In this document: piece after piece, positions 1 through 10,180 of the stretch
Position numbering within the stretch: the first letter of the stretch is position 1
Layout: each line of letters starts with the position of its first letter
Assembly: GCA_002482525.1 (NCBI GenBank)
Contig: DLGC01000021.1
Coordinates: 8,996 to 72,995, forward strand
Length of the DNA: 64,000 nt
Direction: 5' to 3'
From: Propionibacteriaceae bacterium UBA7704
GTDB lineage: Bacteria; Actinomycetota; Actinomycetes; Propionibacteriales; Propionibacteriaceae
Notes under the pieces: model-generated
Seen by the model: only the letters and a program-made list of their open reading frames with translations
Database searches by the model: none
What the model was told of the DNA's origin: nothing
Program-made: the position numbers and the translations under genes

Positions 1-372
1 CATGGTGGACAACACCGGAGAATCGGCATAGATCTGCTTGAACTCGGCGAAGGCCTCTTCTTTGCTTTCGTAGAAGACCTCTGCCGTTTCGGGATTGGAC
101 CGCAGGGTGGCTTCGATGGCCTGCCGTTGGGCCACGGTGGTGCTCTCCCCCGGCGTGCAGTTGTCTGCACTGGCCGGTGATTTGGGCGTACACATGAAAA
201 CGCTGATCTCGATCTTGTCGTACCAGCGCCCCTTGAACAGTTCGACCTGCTCGGCCGCCAGCAACCCAATGCCGAACAGCGACAACGACACCCACATCGT
301 CACGATCACGGCGAAGGTCATCGAGGCATTGCGTCGCAGCCCCGACCAGGTCTCAGTCCAGGTGTGCCTCAT
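1..372 (-). CDS. ftsX: FtsX cell-division ABC permease, N-terminal part
   Basis: This is the N-terminal 124 residues of FtsX; the rest lies beyond the left edge of the window. FtsX is the membrane partner of FtsE and transmits signals to peptidoglycan hydrolases at the septum. The translation begins MRHTWTETWSGLRRNASM, followed by a hydrophobic segment at about residues 19-41, then an extracytoplasmic stretch with two cysteines, as expected for FtsX. It lies 30 bases after the ftsE stop, so the two genes form one operon. The ATG at 370-372 is the natural start. The identification rests on this N-terminus and on position next to ftsE. Confidence 0.88.
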   Translation of the reverse strand, partial: MRHTWTETWSGLRRNASMTFAVIVTMWVSLSLFGIGLLAAEQVELFKGRWYDKIEISVFMCTPKSPASADNCTPGESTTVAQRQAIEATLRSNPETAEVFYESKEEAFAEFKQIYADSPVLSTM

Positions 373-402
373 CGCTGGCTCTCCTTGAGCAGCCTCACAC
401 GC

Positions 403-1089
403 TCACTGGTAGCCATATACACCCTTGCTCTGGTCGCGGACCAAGTTGCCGTTGGACAACTCGATCACTCGTTTACGCATCTGGTCGACGATGTTGGCGT
501 CGTGGGTGGCCATCACCACCGTGGTGTCGGCTCGGTTGATCCGATCCAACAGCTTCATGATCCCCACGCTGGTTGCGGGATCGAGGTTTCCGGTCGGTTC
601 GTCGCAGATCATGATCGCCGGTCGGTTGACGAAAGCCCGTGCGATGGCGACTCGCTGCTGCTCGCCGCCGGAAAGCTCTTCCGGCAGCCGATCGCCTTTG
701 CCTTCCAAGCCCACAAGTTCCAGCGTCTCCGGCACTACCCGCCGGATCACGGAGCTCGGTTTGCCGATCACTTGCAGGGCGAAAGCGACGTTCTCGTTGA
801 CGGTCTTGCCGGGCAACAATCGGAAGTCCTGAAAGACCGTGCCGATCTTGCGCCGCAGCGCGGGCACCTGCCAGCTGTGCAAGCGTCCCAAGTCTTTGCC
901 CGCCACATGGATCCGTCCCGAGGTGGGCAGATACTCGCGCAAGATCAGTCGCATGAAGGTCGACTTGCCGGAGCCGGAGGTGCCCACCAGGAAGGCGAAC
1001 TCCCCCTTCTCGATCTCCACACTGATCTTGTTCAACGCAGGGCGAGACTGACCGTTGTAGGTCTTGGTGACTTCTTCGAAACGGATCAC
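403..1089 (-). CDS. ftsE: Cell-division ATP-binding protein FtsE
   Basis: This 228-residue ABC ATPase has the usual FtsE length. It shows Walker A GTSGSGKS at about residues 36-43, a Q-loop (VFQDFRLL), the signature LSGGEQQR, Walker [10 protein letters not shown] and the H-loop in MATHD. FtsE binds FtsX at the division site and its ATP hydrolysis drives FtsX conformational changes that activate cell-wall hydrolases. The prfB-ftsE-ftsX order is common in Actinomycetota. The C-terminal tail after the H-loop is short, typical of FtsE rather than LolD-type ATPases. Confidence 0.95.
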   Translation of the reverse strand: MIRFEEVTKTYNGQSRPALNKISVEIEKGEFAFLVGTSGSGKSTFMRLILREYLPTSGRIHVAGKDLGRLHSWQVPALRRKIGTVFQDFRLLPGKTVNENVAFALQVIGKPSSVIRRVVPETLELVGLEGKGDRLPEELSGGEQQRVAIARAFVNRPAIMICDEPTGNLDPATSVGIMKLLDRINRADTTVVMATHDANIVDQMRKRVIELSNGNLVRDQSKGVYGYQ

Positions 1090-1206
1090 GATGCAGTGCC
1101 TGGCCAGCTAGACAATGGGGGAAGGAATCCTTAACGCAGGCTAAGGACGGCCTTCTTGCAGTGTAGGTGCATCGTCGAACAGGTCAACTCACATCGCTCG
1201 GCGTGT

Positions 1207-2316
1207 TCAGCGCTCCCCTTGCTGTCGACGCCAGCGCACACCCGCGTCGATGAAACCGTCTAGGTCGCCGTCGAAGACCGCGTCCGGGTTGCCCACCTCG
1301 TGATTGGTGCGCAGGTCCTTGACCATTTGGTACGGGTGCAAGACATAGGAACGCATCTGCGAGCCCCACGAGTTGCCGCCGTCGCCCTTGAGTTCACGCA
1401 TCTCAGCCTCTTTCTCGGCGCGCACCCGTTCAAGCAGCCGAGACTGCAACACCCGCAGCGCCGCAGCTTTGTTCTGCAACTGCGACTTCTCGTTCTGACA
1501 CGAAACCACCAACCCGGTGGGCAAGTGGGTGATGCGCACTGCGGAGTCGGTGGTGTTGACGCTCTGACCACCCGGCCCCGACGATCGGAACACGTCCACA
1601 CGGATGTCCGCCTCGGGAATGTCAATGTGGTCGGTCTCCTCGGTCACCGGGAGCACATCGACGCCAGCGAAGGACGTCTGGCGACGTCCCTGATTATCGA
1701 AGGGGCTGATCCGTACGAGACGATGGGTCCCCTGCTCCACCGAGAGCAACCCGTAGGCGTAGGGCTCTTTGACTGTGAAGGTGGCGGATTTGATGCCCGC
1801 CTCCTCGGCGTAGGAGATGTCGTAGACCTCGGTGGCATAGCCGTGACGCTCAGCCCACCGCAAGTACATACGCAACAGCATCGCGGCGAAGTCGGCAGCA
1901 TCAACGCCCCCAGCTTCGGAGCGGATGGTGACGAGTGCGTCGCGCTGGTCGTATTCGCCCGACAGCAGAGTTCGGATCTCCAGCGCATCGATATCGGCGC
2001 CGAGGGCGGCCAACTCCCGCTGGGCTTCGGCCATGGTCTCTGCGTCGGCCTCTTCTTCAGCGAGATCCATCAGCACGCTGAGGTCATCGACCCGACGCCG
2101 CAGGTCATCGAGACGGTCCACCTCGGACTGCAGGCGCGAGAGGCGCGAGGTGACCGCTTGAGCATTGTCCTGGTCATCCCACAGGTCGGGCGCAGCGGCA
2201 GCCTCGGCCAGGTCCGCGATCAGGGCCTTCTTGGCCGTCGGGTCCAGCACAATTTCGATCGAGCCGAGGGTGCGATCCAAGTCGCTCAACGCCGCTCGCA
2301 GGTCTGCCACAGTCAC
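1207..2316 (-). CDS. prfB: Peptide chain release factor 2
   Basis: RF2 terminates translation at UGA and UAA. The protein shows the stop-codon-reading SPF tripeptide ([11 protein letters not shown]) and the GGQ catalytic loop ([17 protein letters not shown]). I place the start at the GTG at 2314-2316, giving 369 residues, the normal RF2 length; the frame stays open upstream to about 2784 but that extension looks like untranslated leader. There is no in-frame UGA near codon 26, so the autoregulatory +1 frameshift known from E. coli is absent here. It is the first gene of the prfB-ftsE-ftsX group, with 117 bases before ftsE. Confidence 0.95.
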   Translation of the reverse strand: MTVADLRAALSDLDRTLGSIEIVLDPTAKKALIADLAEAAAAPDLWDDQDNAQAVTSRLSRLQSEVDRLDDLRRRVDDLSVLMDLAEEEADAETMAEAQRELAALGADIDALEIRTLLSGEYDQRDALVTIRSEAGGVDAADFAAMLLRMYLRWAERHGYATEVYDISYAEEAGIKSATFTVKEPYAYGLLSVEQGTHRLVRISPFDNQGRRQTSFAGVDVLPVTEETDHIDIPEADIRVDVFRSSGPGGQSVNTTDSAVRITHLPTGLVVSCQNEKSQLQNKAAALRVLQSRLLERVRAEKEAEMRELKGDGGNSWGSQMRSYVLHPYQMVKDLRTNHEVGNPDAVFDGDLDGFIDAGVRWRRQQGER

Positions 2317-3298
2317 GACGCCCCACTCTACCGGTCTTGGCGATGACCAGTTGCGAACCCTCCTTCGGGCGGCACCATCGGCAAATTCGCGCCATTGTTG
2401 AGCATTCCTATCGCGCCATGTCCCCCTTTGGGTGACTGTAAAGTCCCCCCTGGGGGGGACAGAATCGGCATTCATTCCGAGAAACTCACCTAAGGGTCGA
2501 GGTTCTTTCGCAAAAGCCTTGCAATGGGTCCGGAGAAGTGCGCTAAAGTACGTACCGAGGCAAGTGGTTCCCCCCGAGCCACAACCCTGAATGAACTCCG
2601 GTTCCCCCCGAGCCGGATTAGCTGCCCCCCGGCAGTGCCCGCAGAACGCTCCCGGTTCGTGGCGGGCTCCTTCCCTGTCTGGGGTCCGACAAGCACTTTC
2701 ACCGCCTTCGTCGCTCACGCGCGGCGCCCACGAGTAGCGGCCCACAGTCACCGGCAGTAGTGAACATTGATCACCGCGATACACCGAGTGACACCCTCAC
2801 AGGCACCCTCCCGGAATGCCAACCATTTGACACCGTCGAAGCGGTCCGAAGAATAGCGCCGCACAACCCACACGAGCGATTTTCGAAAATGCTCGAAGCG
2901 TCATTCAATCGTCACGCCACGGTCATTTTTGAACACCCCGCTAATGTCGATTTGTTTCGGCAATGCCGATGCCTATTCCATTCCAGGATCCCGCGATCGA
3001 CCCACCTGGCCTACCTGCATCTGACTAGGTGTTTTGCTCGCACGGACGGGGTGGAGTTCGGAAACCACAACGGCGAGTCACACCCCACCGGGTATGAGTT
3101 CTTGAGAACCCTCATGCTGCACGAGCTGTGCACGAGGAACCGGATTTGGTGCGTTTCAACGGACATCTCCCCTTGCACACGCAGAATCACTGCGGCGACC
3201 CGACGGAGTGTCCACAACCTCATCCACAGGCATGGACGGGGGCCTAGGCCTGCCCGATGTGCCGATGCACCCCGTCCGCCCCCTAAGATGTACCGGCG
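2317..3298. other. Long non-coding stretch upstream of prfB
   Basis: No convincing gene lies in these roughly 980 bases. The only long plus-strand frame (2760-3308) runs into the tRNA and has no recognisable protein character. The part nearest prfB contains four runs of six or more C (near 2445, 2570, 2604 and 2625), a self-complementary GTCCCCCC/GGGGGGAC at 2443-2460, a 15-base direct repeat GGTTCCCCCCGAGCC at 2566-2580 and 2600-2614, and CTGCC/GGCAG near 2622-2635. The part from about 2850 to 2990 is clearly less GC-rich than its surroundings. It may hold the prfB promoter and leader, an sRNA, or decayed sequence. Confidence 0.5.
2443..2460. other. G/C-run hairpin upstream of prfB
   Basis: GTCCCCCC directly abuts TGGGGGGGAC, giving an almost perfect short palindrome. 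On the minus strand it is followed by CTTTAC, which is only a weak U-tract, so terminator function is uncertain. Confidence 0.4.
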
Positions 3299-3372
3299 GG
3301 GCGCATAGCTCAGTTGGTTAGAGCACCTCCCTTACAAGGAGGGGGTCAGGGGTTCGAGTCCCTTTGCGCCCA
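3299..3372 (+). tRNA. tRNA-Val (anticodon TAC)
   Basis: A full cloverleaf can be drawn. The acceptor stem GGGCGCA pairs with TGCGCCC, the D-arm is GCTC/GAGC, the anticodon stem CCTCC/GGAGG encloses CTTACAA, and the T-arm carries GGTTCGAGTCC. Positions 34-36 are TAC, reading GTA valine codons. The discriminator base is A and only part of CCA is encoded downstream. Confidence 0.95.
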
Positions 3373-3417
3373 CCCTGGCGGGCTTGGAGCCCGCGGCGTC
3401 GACGCCAGCGGTCCGGT

Positions 3418-4377
3418 TCACCGATACCTCAAGTGCCTTGGCTGTACACGCATGAGTCGCATGATCGGAAGCATCGCGCCCGCGGTCAGCACGGCAATCC
3501 CCGCGGCCAGGCCAGCAGAGCCCCCCTGATCCAAGAGGGCGCCAATGACTGCCGGCCCCACACCAGTCCCTAGAGCGAGCGAACCGGCTGCCGCAGCCAC
3601 GGCGAGCACGCCTGCCGCCTGCGACTCGTCGACCCCGGTATCGGTTCGAGCCAGTAGTGCCGCGTAGGACCACGCACCCTGCTCCACCACCCCGAAAACC
3701 CCGACAGCAACCAGAAAGCTGTGCTTCAGCCGAGGTCGCCCCGTGATGTCCACGCCAGAGGGGACTTCCGGGAGTCCCGCGACCAATGCCAGCCCTGCCA
3801 ATGAACAGCCAGCAAGCACGGCGAACCCTGCCGTGCCCCCACCCAGCGAGTTGACCAGCGGCACGGCAACGATGAGCACAGCGATCAGGACCGTGCTGAA
3901 CAGCACCGTCAGGGTCGTCGCCCGGTCCACATCAGGGGTGGCGCTCAGCGAGGCAGCGGCACCAGCGAAGACGAGACCAAGCCCCAGACCGGCAACGACA
4001 TTCGCCCCCAACACCACGCCAGCGACCGGAGCCAGCCAGGAGCACACGAAGCCTGCAGTCGCGATCACCAGACCGATGCGCACCAACCTCACCCGACCAG
4101 GGCGCGCCGCGCGGCCCGCCACCAGCAACGCCACGATCGCCGCGGTCAACGACTGTGCTGCGGCAATCAGGCCGGCCATCGTCGCCGAGAGCTCGAACTG
4201 CGCGCTGAACCCGTCGAGGAGTACCGGCATCACGTTTCCACCGGCATTCCCCAGTGACATGCCCACAGTGAGCGCAATCAGCGCCGCGGCCCCCAGTCGG
4301 GTGGTGCCGGTTGCCGACTGCGGCTCCACCAAGATCACGTCTTTCCGCGACACCCGTACGTGTTCCAATGGTGACAC
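3418..4377 (-). CDS. MFS-type transporter, shortened
   Basis: This 319-residue hydrophobic protein resembles major facilitator exporters, with a first half of six membrane segments. The second half is short: I count only about three segments, and the stretch GVLAVAAAAGSLALGTGVGP reads like segment 8 joined to segment 11, as if an in-frame internal deletion removed segments 9-10. Typical MFS proteins have about 400 residues and 12 segments. The start is unsure: 4377 leaves only 19 bases to the divergent hydrolase gene and has no ribosome site; the GTG at 4338 is an alternative. Substrate unknown, and it may be non-functional. Confidence 0.7.
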   Translation of the reverse strand: MSPLEHVRVSRKDVILVEPQSATGTTRLGAAALIALTVGMSLGNAGGNVMPVLLDGFSAQFELSATMAGLIAAAQSLTAAIVALLVAGRAARPGRVRLVRIGLVIATAGFVCSWLAPVAGVVLGANVVAGLGLGLVFAGAAASLSATPDVDRATTLTVLFSTVLIAVLIVAVPLVNSLGGGTAGFAVLAGCSLAGLALVAGLPEVPSGVDITGRPRLKHSFLVAVGVFGVVEQGAWSYAALLARTDTGVDESQAAGVLAVAAAAGSLALGTGVGPAVIGALLDQGGSAGLAAGIAVLTAGAMLPIMRLMRVQPRHLRYR

Positions 4378-4396
4378 CGCTGGTTACACTGGGTCA

Positions 4397-5617
4397 ATGA
4401 GCGGAAACATGCACATACCTGCACCACTCAAGGCTGGTGCCGCCGTGGGCGCGGCAGTTGCTGCGGCGGCCTGGGTGTGGCGACATCAAGGCGACATCGT
4501 GTCGAGTCGACCGATCAACGAATGGACCTTCACCCACATGAAGGCGATCCTGCCCACTGAGACCATTCCGCGCACAGCACCGGCTCGCGGATTGCCCTTC
4601 GGACCACAGCTGCCCGAGGTGCGTTATGCGTTCGATGGGCAGACGCGGTCATTGACCGACCTGCATCGCAGCACCAACACCACATCCTTTCTCGTGCTTC
4701 ATCACGGCCAGATCGTTGCCGAGGAGTACCCGGGAACCTTCGCCAGCCGCACTGCCCGATTCCAGGTGTTCTCGATCACCAAGTCGGTGACCTCGCTACT
4801 CATCGGCATAGCCGTGGAGCGCGGCGAGATCGGTTCGACCGACGAACCTGTGAGCGACTATTGCCCGCAACTGCGAGGCACCGGCTACGACGGACCCACC
4901 ATCGCCCAGCTCCTCAACATGAGTAGTGGTGTCGGCGATGTCGAGGATTGGTCGGTTCCGGATGCACCGATCATTCAATTCGAGACCGCCGTCACCACCG
5001 GAGGATCGGTCCTGAAGGTGATCCGATCGCTTCCGGTCCGGTCGGCTCCTGGCCTCAGCTTCAACTACTCCACGATCGACAGTCACGTGTTGGGTTGGGT
5101 GTTGGAAGCAGCCACCGGAATGTCGCTGGCACGCAATGCCGCAACGCGACTGTGGGCACCACTCGGCGCAGAAACAGACGGCTACTACTTCCTGACCCGC
5201 GGGCGTCCTCGTACCGCGTTGGGCGGTGGATCACTGAATGCCACCACTCGAGACCTCGCCCGGATCGGGCAACTCGTAGCCGACGGTGGGCGGGTCGGCG
5301 CCGAACAGGTTGTTCCCTCCGAATGGATCGCGCAGTTCCGAAGCGGCACCGAGCCTCATCTCCACGTCGGCGCGCTCGGGGTCAGCGGGTACCCACACTA
5401 CGGATACTCCCGACACTGGTGGACGCTCGGAGGGCAACACCGACCCATCACCGGCCTAGGGGTCCATGGCCAATACCTGTGGGTTGATCCCGAGCGCGAG
5501 ACCGTCATCGTCAAGACCAGTGCGTGGAACAAACCCGACGACGCTGATCGTGATCGCGAAACCGTAGCCGCGCTCCAGGCTGTTGTCGACACCCTCAGTG
5601 CGGGATCGGAACGGTAG
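4397..5617 (+). CDS. Beta-lactamase-fold serine hydrolase
   Basis: This 406-residue protein belongs to the class C beta-lactamase / penicillin-binding-like serine hydrolase family. It has the catalytic SxxK motif (SITK in VFSITKSVTSLLIG), a Tyr-Ser motif (FNYSTIDSH) and a late HGQYLW segment. A hydrophobic stretch near residues 10-24 (LKAGAAVGAAVAAAAWVW) suggests membrane anchoring. Such enzymes include esterases and D-aminopeptidases, so the substrate cannot be told. I use the ATG at 4397; the open frame upstream overlaps the opposite-strand MFS gene. A TetR gene follows nine bases after the stop. Confidence 0.85.
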   Translation: MSGNMHIPAPLKAGAAVGAAVAAAAWVWRHQGDIVSSRPINEWTFTHMKAILPTETIPRTAPARGLPFGPQLPEVRYAFDGQTRSLTDLHRSTNTTSFLVLHHGQIVAEEYPGTFASRTARFQVFSITKSVTSLLIGIAVERGEIGSTDEPVSDYCPQLRGTGYDGPTIAQLLNMSSGVGDVEDWSVPDAPIIQFETAVTTGGSVLKVIRSLPVRSAPGLSFNYSTIDSHVLGWVLEAATGMSLARNAATRLWAPLGAETDGYYFLTRGRPRTALGGGSLNATTRDLARIGQLVADGGRVGAEQVVPSEWIAQFRSGTEPHLHVGALGVSGYPHYGYSRHWWTLGGQHRPITGLGVHGQYLWVDPERETVIVKTSAWNKPDDADRDRETVAALQAVVDTLSAGSER

Positions 5618-5626
5618 CGTGACCCC

Positions 5627-6313
5627 ATGCAGCACAGTCCACAAGCGGGCCATCACCCCACGCCGACGCTGACCAGGGACAGCATTGTCGATGCGGCCAT
5701 TCAGATCGTCGAACAGGAGGGTCCCGACGCACTGACGCTGCGCCGGTTGGGAGCCCAACTCGGCACCAACCACACCGCAGTCCTGCGTCACTTCTCCAAC
5801 AAAGACCACATCGTGCGTGCACTGGCCGAACGACTCATGGTCGAGGCCCTCAGCGATTTCGCCCCCGGCAACGATTGGCGTCAGACGCTGATCTCTTTGG
5901 CACACCAGGTGCGTAGCGCCTGTCTGCGTCACCCCGCGGTAGCAGTACTCGCCGCAGTACGCGTATCGCGGAGCCCGGCCGAGTTCCAGGGCGCCGACAC
6001 TGTCATCGCCGCGCTGTCGGAGGCAGGACTGCGCGACCGGGACGCAGCTTTGGTGTATCGGGCGATCACCGACCTGGCGCTCGCCGCCGGCGCGTTCTCT
6101 GCAAGCGTGCTCACCCTCGACGAGGACGCGCGACAGGGCGACCGCGACGCCATGGGACGGGAGTATCTGCTCGCGTCCCCGCAGACATATCCCCATCTGG
6201 CCGCGGTAGCGCCGTTCCTCGCCGACATCGACGACGACGAGCAATTCGCCATGGCCATCGACCTCATCGTTGCCGGGGTAGCGGCTAAAGCGGCCACCCT
6301 GGCGTCGAGCTGA
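5627..6313 (+). CDS. TetR-family transcriptional regulator
   Basis: A 228-residue regulator with a TetR N-terminal helix-turn-helix at about residues 18-62 (TRDSIVDAAIQIVEQEGPDA... LGTNHTAVLRHFSNKDHIV). The C-terminal ligand domain is poorly conserved in this family, so the inducer is unknown. It starts nine bases after the serine hydrolase stop, suggesting co-transcription and possible control of that gene or of the neighbouring transporter. No clear palindromic operator was found in the short gaps. Confidence 0.88.
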   Translation: MQHSPQAGHHPTPTLTRDSIVDAAIQIVEQEGPDALTLRRLGAQLGTNHTAVLRHFSNKDHIVRALAERLMVEALSDFAPGNDWRQTLISLAHQVRSACLRHPAVAVLAAVRVSRSPAEFQGADTVIAALSEAGLRDRDAALVYRAITDLALAAGAFSASVLTLDEDARQGDRDAMGREYLLASPQTYPHLAAVAPFLADIDDDEQFAMAIDLIVAGVAAKAATLASS

Positions 6314-6368
6314 AGCCGCGAGCAGGAACCAACCGGCTCACCGATGGCCCCACTGGGGATGCCCCGAC

Positions 6369-6791
6369 TCAGCGTCTGGATCCCTTGGGCCGGACCAGCT
6401 TCTGAGCCTGCCAGTCCTTGGAGACGTTGGGCGTGTTCGCCAAGGCGAGCCCGGCAGTGAGCGCGGCCTCGGCGAGATCCGATGGCTCCACGTAGCCATC
6501 GCGGCCCACCCGCGGAGTCAACAGCCACAAGAAGCCACTCGGACTCAAGTCGGTGAGAGCGTCGACCAGGCCATCGGCCACATCGCCGTCCTCTTCACGC
6601 CACCACAGCAGAACCACGTCCACTGCCTCGATGGCCTCATAGACGAAGTCCTCTTCGAGGACATCCAGGATCTCGGTACGCAACTCTTCATCGACGTCGG
6701 AATCCCAGCCAAGTTCCTGAACCGCCAAACCTGGGACAATCCCCAGCAAGTCCGCGGACGACGCAGCCGCCGTTCCGGGCGCGGTGCTCAC
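6369..6791 (-). CDS. DUF3052 family protein
   Basis: A 140-residue acidic protein of the actinobacterial DUF3052 family, recognised from ELGWDSDVDEELR, DVVLLWWREEDGD and DLSPSGFLWLLTPR. It has no known reaction. I choose the GTG at 6791 because GGGGAG lies six bases before it; the longer frame opening at 6821 lacks a ribosome site. Presence beside aceE matches Mycobacterium tuberculosis, where the DUF3052 gene Rv2239c is close to aceE Rv2241, so the linkage is ancient. Confidence 0.8.
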   Translation of the reverse strand: MSTAPGTAAASSADLLGIVPGLAVQELGWDSDVDEELRTEILDVLEEDFVYEAIEAVDVVLLWWREEDGDVADGLVDALTDLSPSGFLWLLTPRVGRDGYVEPSDLAEAALTAGLALANTPNVSKDWQAQKLVRPKGSRR

Positions 6792-6870
6792 GCTTATCTC
6801 CCCTGCTTCTGTTGCTGACACGAAAAGGTGTTGTTCAGCCTGCCAGATCCAGCCCCATTAGGAAAGACGA

Positions 6871-6907
6871 CGCCCACCCACAGGTCATCGCGAACTGCGG
6901 GTGGGCG
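6871..6907 (-). terminator. Probable intrinsic terminator after aceE
   Basis: CGCCCACCC at 6871-6879 pairs perfectly with GGGTGGGCG at 6899-6907. Read on the minus strand it follows the aceE stop by 17 bases and is trailed by TCGTCTTTCC, a weak U-rich tract. Confidence 0.65.
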
Positions 6908-6923
6908 TACCGGCAAGTGGTGC

Positions 6924-9686
6924 TCAGGAATCACCACCGACGGCGCCGCTGCTGCCGGCGGTGACGTCGTCCAGGCGATACATCTGGGCTGCCTTCAGCG
7001 GCCAGGCCGGATCGACCTCGCCGTCAGCGGCGAGCTGCTGCAGCGTCCGCACCGCGATGGAGGGCCCATCGATGCCGAAGAAGCGACGCGCCGCCGCACG
7101 GGTGTCGGAGAACCCGAACCCGTCGGCACCCAGCGAGACAAACCGGCCCGGTACCCAGTTCTGGATCTGGTCGGGCACCCCACGCATGTAGTCCGAAACC
7201 GCCACCACCGGGCCCGGACGCCCGGACAGCTTCTGCGTGACCCACGGCTGTCGAGCCTCCTGCTCGGGATGACGGAATCGCTGTTGATCCACTGCCAGAC
7301 CATCGCGGCGCAGTTCGTTCCAACTCGTCACGCTCCAAACATCGGCCACCACACCGAAGTCGCGCTTCAACAACTCCTGAGCCTCCAGAGCCCAGGGAAC
7401 GGCCACCCCGGACGCCAGCAGCTGGGCGCGTTTCGCATCGGGATTCACACCCTCGAAGCTGCCTTCGGCCAGCAGGTACATACCGCGCAGGATGCCGTCG
7501 ACATCGACACCCTCAGGCTCGGCGGGCTGCACCATCGGCTCGTTGTAGACCGTCAGGTAGTAGATGACGTCTTCGGGGTTCTCGCCGTACATCCGACGCA
7601 ACCCATCGGCCATGATGTGCGCGATCTCGTAGGCATAGGCGGGATCGTAAGCCACCACCGACGGGTTGGTTGCCGCCAACTGATGGCTGTGGCCATCCAT
7701 GTGCTGGGTCCCCTCACCGGTCAGCGTGGTGCGTCCGGCGGTGGCACCGATCAGGAAGCCTCGAGCCAACTGGTCAGCGGCGGCCCACAGCGCATCACCG
7801 GTGCGCTGGAAGCCGAACATCGAATAGAACACGTAGATCGGAATCATCGGCACACCGTGAGTGGCATACGAGCTACCCACCGCGGTGAACGCGGCCACCG
7901 AGCCGGCCTCGTTGATTCCCATGTGCAGGATCTGGCCCTGCTTGCTCTCGCGGTAGGCCAGCATCAGGTCGTTGTCGACCGGGGTGTAGTTCTGGCCGTG
8001 TGGGGAGTAGATCTTCAGCGTCGGGAACAGCGAGTCCATTCCGAAGGTGCGCGCCTCGTCCGGGATGATCGGCACCACATGGGAGGCGAACCCCTTGTCG
8101 CGCATCAGATCCTTCAGCAAACGCACCCAGGCCATGGTGGTGGCCACCGGTTGATTGCCCGAACCCTTCTTTGCGACTTCGTAGGCCTTGGCATCAGGCA
8201 GTGACAACGGCGCGGGATTGGTGCGACGCTCTGGCACCCAGCCTCCCAACGCCCGACGGCGCTCCAACGCGTACTGCACGCGCTCGTCATCGGCGCCGGG
8301 GTTCACATACGGCGGCTGGTAGGGGTTCTCCTCCAACACGGCGTCGGTGATGGGCATGTCGAGCCGATCGCGGAACTGCTTGAGATCGTCCAGCGCCAGC
8401 TTCTTCATCTGATGGGTGGCGTTGCGTCCAGCGAAGTGCGAACCCAGGAAGTAGCCCTTGATGCTGTGAGCTAACACCACCGTCGGAGCCCCGGTGAACG
8501 CGGTGGCTGCGGCGTAGGCGGCATAGACCTTGTTGAAGTCGTGGCCACCGCGGGCCAGCTTCCAGATCCGCTCGTCGGACCAATCGGCCACCATCGCAGC
8601 CGTGCGGGGATCCCGATTGAAGAAGTGCTCACGGACGTAGGCACCGTCATTGGCCTTGTAGGTCTGGTAGTCGCCATCGGTGGTGACGTTCATCAGATTG
8701 ACCAAGGCACCATCGGTGTCGGCGGCGAGCAGCGGATCCCAGCCGCGACCCCACACGACTTTGATCACATTCCAGCCGGCCCCGCGGAAGAAGCTCTCCA
8801 GCTCCTGCATGATCTTGCCGTTGCCGCGGACCGGTCCGTCCAGGCGCTGCAGATTGCAGTTGACGACGAAGGTCAGGTTGTCCAGACCCTCGTAGGCGGC
8901 CAGCTGCAAGGCGCCGCGGCTTTCCACCTCATCCATCTCACCGTCACCGAGGAAGGCCCACACCCGCTGTTGGGAAGTGTCCTTGATACCGCGGTTGGCC
9001 AGATACTTGTTGAACTGGGCCTGATAGATGGCGTTGATCGGCCCCAGACCCATCGACACCGTCGGGAACTCCCAGAAGCTCGGCATCTGATGCGGGTGCG
9101 GATAGGACGGCAGCGCCCGTACCTGTCCGTCAACGAGGTGGCTCTTCTCCTGGCGGAAGCCGTCCAGATCAAGCTCGCTGAGGCGTCCTTCCAGGAAGGC
9201 TCGCGAATACATGCCCGGGCTGGCGTGGCCTTGGAAGAAGACCTGATCGCCGCCACCGGGATGGTCCTTGCCGCGGAAGAAATGGTTGAAGCCCACCTCG
9301 TACAGCGTCGAGGCGGAGGCATAGGTGGAGATGTGACCGCCCACACCCACACCGGGACGCTGGGCGCGATGAACCATGATCGCGGCATTCCAGCGCACCA
9401 AACGTCGGAAGCGACGCTCCAGATCCACGTCGCCGGGATAGGCCGGCTCGACGTCGGCGGGAATGGTGTTGACGTAATCGGTGGCGGTAAGCGCCGGCAA
9501 GTCGAGATGCTTGGTGCGCGCCTCTTCCAGCAGCTTGAGCATCACATAGCGTGCGCGGTTCAATCCGTCGGTGTCGACCATGGAATCCAGGGACGCCAAC
9601 CACTCCGAGGTTTCCTCGGGGTCGGTGTCGGGCAGGTTCGTCGGCAATCCGTTCGGGATCATTTCGACTGAGTCGCGTCGGGCCAC
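6924..9686 (-). CDS. aceE: Pyruvate dehydrogenase E1 component, homodimeric type
   Basis: This 920-residue thiamine-diphosphate enzyme decarboxylates pyruvate and passes the acetyl group to the E2 lipoyl arm, feeding acetyl-CoA to the TCA cycle and fatty-acid synthesis. Landmarks are [32 protein letters not shown], the ThDP-binding GDGEMDE followed by [14 protein letters not shown], and the transketolase-like central domain with GMNEAG-like [10 protein letters not shown]. Length fits AceE (about 890-930). The GTG at 9686 is preceded by GGAAAGG. Its location next to the fab cluster couples acetyl-CoA supply with lipid synthesis. Confidence 0.96.
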   Translation of the reverse strand: MARRDSVEMIPNGLPTNLPDTDPEETSEWLASLDSMVDTDGLNRARYVMLKLLEEARTKHLDLPALTATDYVNTIPADVEPAYPGDVDLERRFRRLVRWNAAIMVHRAQRPGVGVGGHISTYASASTLYEVGFNHFFRGKDHPGGGDQVFFQGHASPGMYSRAFLEGRLSELDLDGFRQEKSHLVDGQVRALPSYPHPHQMPSFWEFPTVSMGLGPINAIYQAQFNKYLANRGIKDTSQQRVWAFLGDGEMDEVESRGALQLAAYEGLDNLTFVVNCNLQRLDGPVRGNGKIMQELESFFRGAGWNVIKVVWGRGWDPLLAADTDGALVNLMNVTTDGDYQTYKANDGAYVREHFFNRDPRTAAMVADWSDERIWKLARGGHDFNKVYAAYAAATAFTGAPTVVLAHSIKGYFLGSHFAGRNATHQMKKLALDDLKQFRDRLDMPITDAVLEENPYQPPYVNPGADDERVQYALERRRALGGWVPERRTNPAPLSLPDAKAYEVAKKGSGNQPVATTMAWVRLLKDLMRDKGFASHVVPIIPDEARTFGMDSLFPTLKIYSPHGQNYTPVDNDLMLAYRESKQGQILHMGINEAGSVAAFTAVGSSYATHGVPMIPIYVFYSMFGFQRTGDALWAAADQLARGFLIGATAGRTTLTGEGTQHMDGHSHQLAATNPSVVAYDPAYAYEIAHIMADGLRRMYGENPEDVIYYLTVYNEPMVQPAEPEGVDVDGILRGMYLLAEGSFEGVNPDAKRAQLLASGVAVPWALEAQELLKRDFGVVADVWSVTSWNELRRDGLAVDQQRFRHPEQEARQPWVTQKLSGRPGPVVAVSDYMRGVPDQIQNWVPGRFVSLGADGFGFSDTRAAARRFFGIDGPSIAVRTLQQLAADGEVDPAWPLKAAQMYRLDDVTAGSSGAVGGDS

Positions 9687-9829
9687 GGTGGAGCCTTTCC
9701 GGAGGGGGAACGCAGGTCATTGCGTTTGTCAGACCATACTGATTGTGTCTCAACACAACCCTGCAACCGGCCAAACTCATTCCTCGGCACCGCTGGCATC
9801 AGCACTTCCTACCCCTAGGATTCGTATCC

Positions 9830-10180
9830 ATGACGACCTTTGCGGACCTCATTGGTGAGGCCGGCGACGCCGGGCCGACGCTGGCGGCAGTGCTGGCGGT
9901 GGCGCGCGCAGAGGTCCCCGGAACCGAGGAGGGCACCAGCTACGGTGTCCCCGCCCTGCACTACGCCGGCCAGCCTTTGTTGGGCCTCGCTCGCAACGCC
10001 AAGGGCTTCGCGCTATACCCGTTCAGCGGCGGCATCCTCGCCGAACTCGGGACCGATCTGTCGGCATTCCGCGTGTCCAAAGGGTCACTCGGCTTCGATC
10101 ACGGCCAGCAGGTCCCTTCCGAGGTCGTCATCGCGATAGTCCGCGCACGACGAGCCGAGATCGACGAGGGGCACTCATGA
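9830..10180 (+). CDS. Small conserved protein, DUF1801/YdhG-like or MmcQ-like
   Basis: A 116-residue protein with the pattern EVPGTEEGTSYGVPALHYAGQPLLGLARNAKGFALYPFSGG, typical of small iron-chaperone-like/DUF1801 proteins of unknown function. The ATG at 9830 has AGGA nine bases upstream; the longer open frame from 9743 covers the promoter region between this gene and divergent aceE. Its stop overlaps the start of the PucR-type regulator by four bases (ATGA), so the two are translationally coupled. Confidence 0.7.
   Translation: MTTFADLIGEAGDAGPTLAAVLAVARAEVPGTEEGTSYGVPALHYAGQPLLGLARNAKGFALYPFSGGILAELGTDLSAFRVSKGSLGFDHGQQVPSEVVIAIVRARRAEIDEGHS

Noticed and set aside
2317..2784. N-terminal extension of prfB (156 codons)
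   Set aside because: RF2 homologues start near [10 protein letters not shown]; the extension has no conserved character and lies in the C-rich leader.
2760..3308. Plus-strand open frame of 182 codons
   Set aside because: It runs into tRNA-Val, has low protein-like character and no recognisable motif.
6828..8204. Long plus-strand open frame of 458 codons opposite aceE
   Set aside because: It is antisense to the clear aceE gene, His/Gln/Arg-rich by composition, and arises from GC bias in the opposite strand.
8541..9671. Plus-strand open frame of 376 codons opposite aceE
   Set aside because: It is fully antisense to aceE with no recognisable domain.
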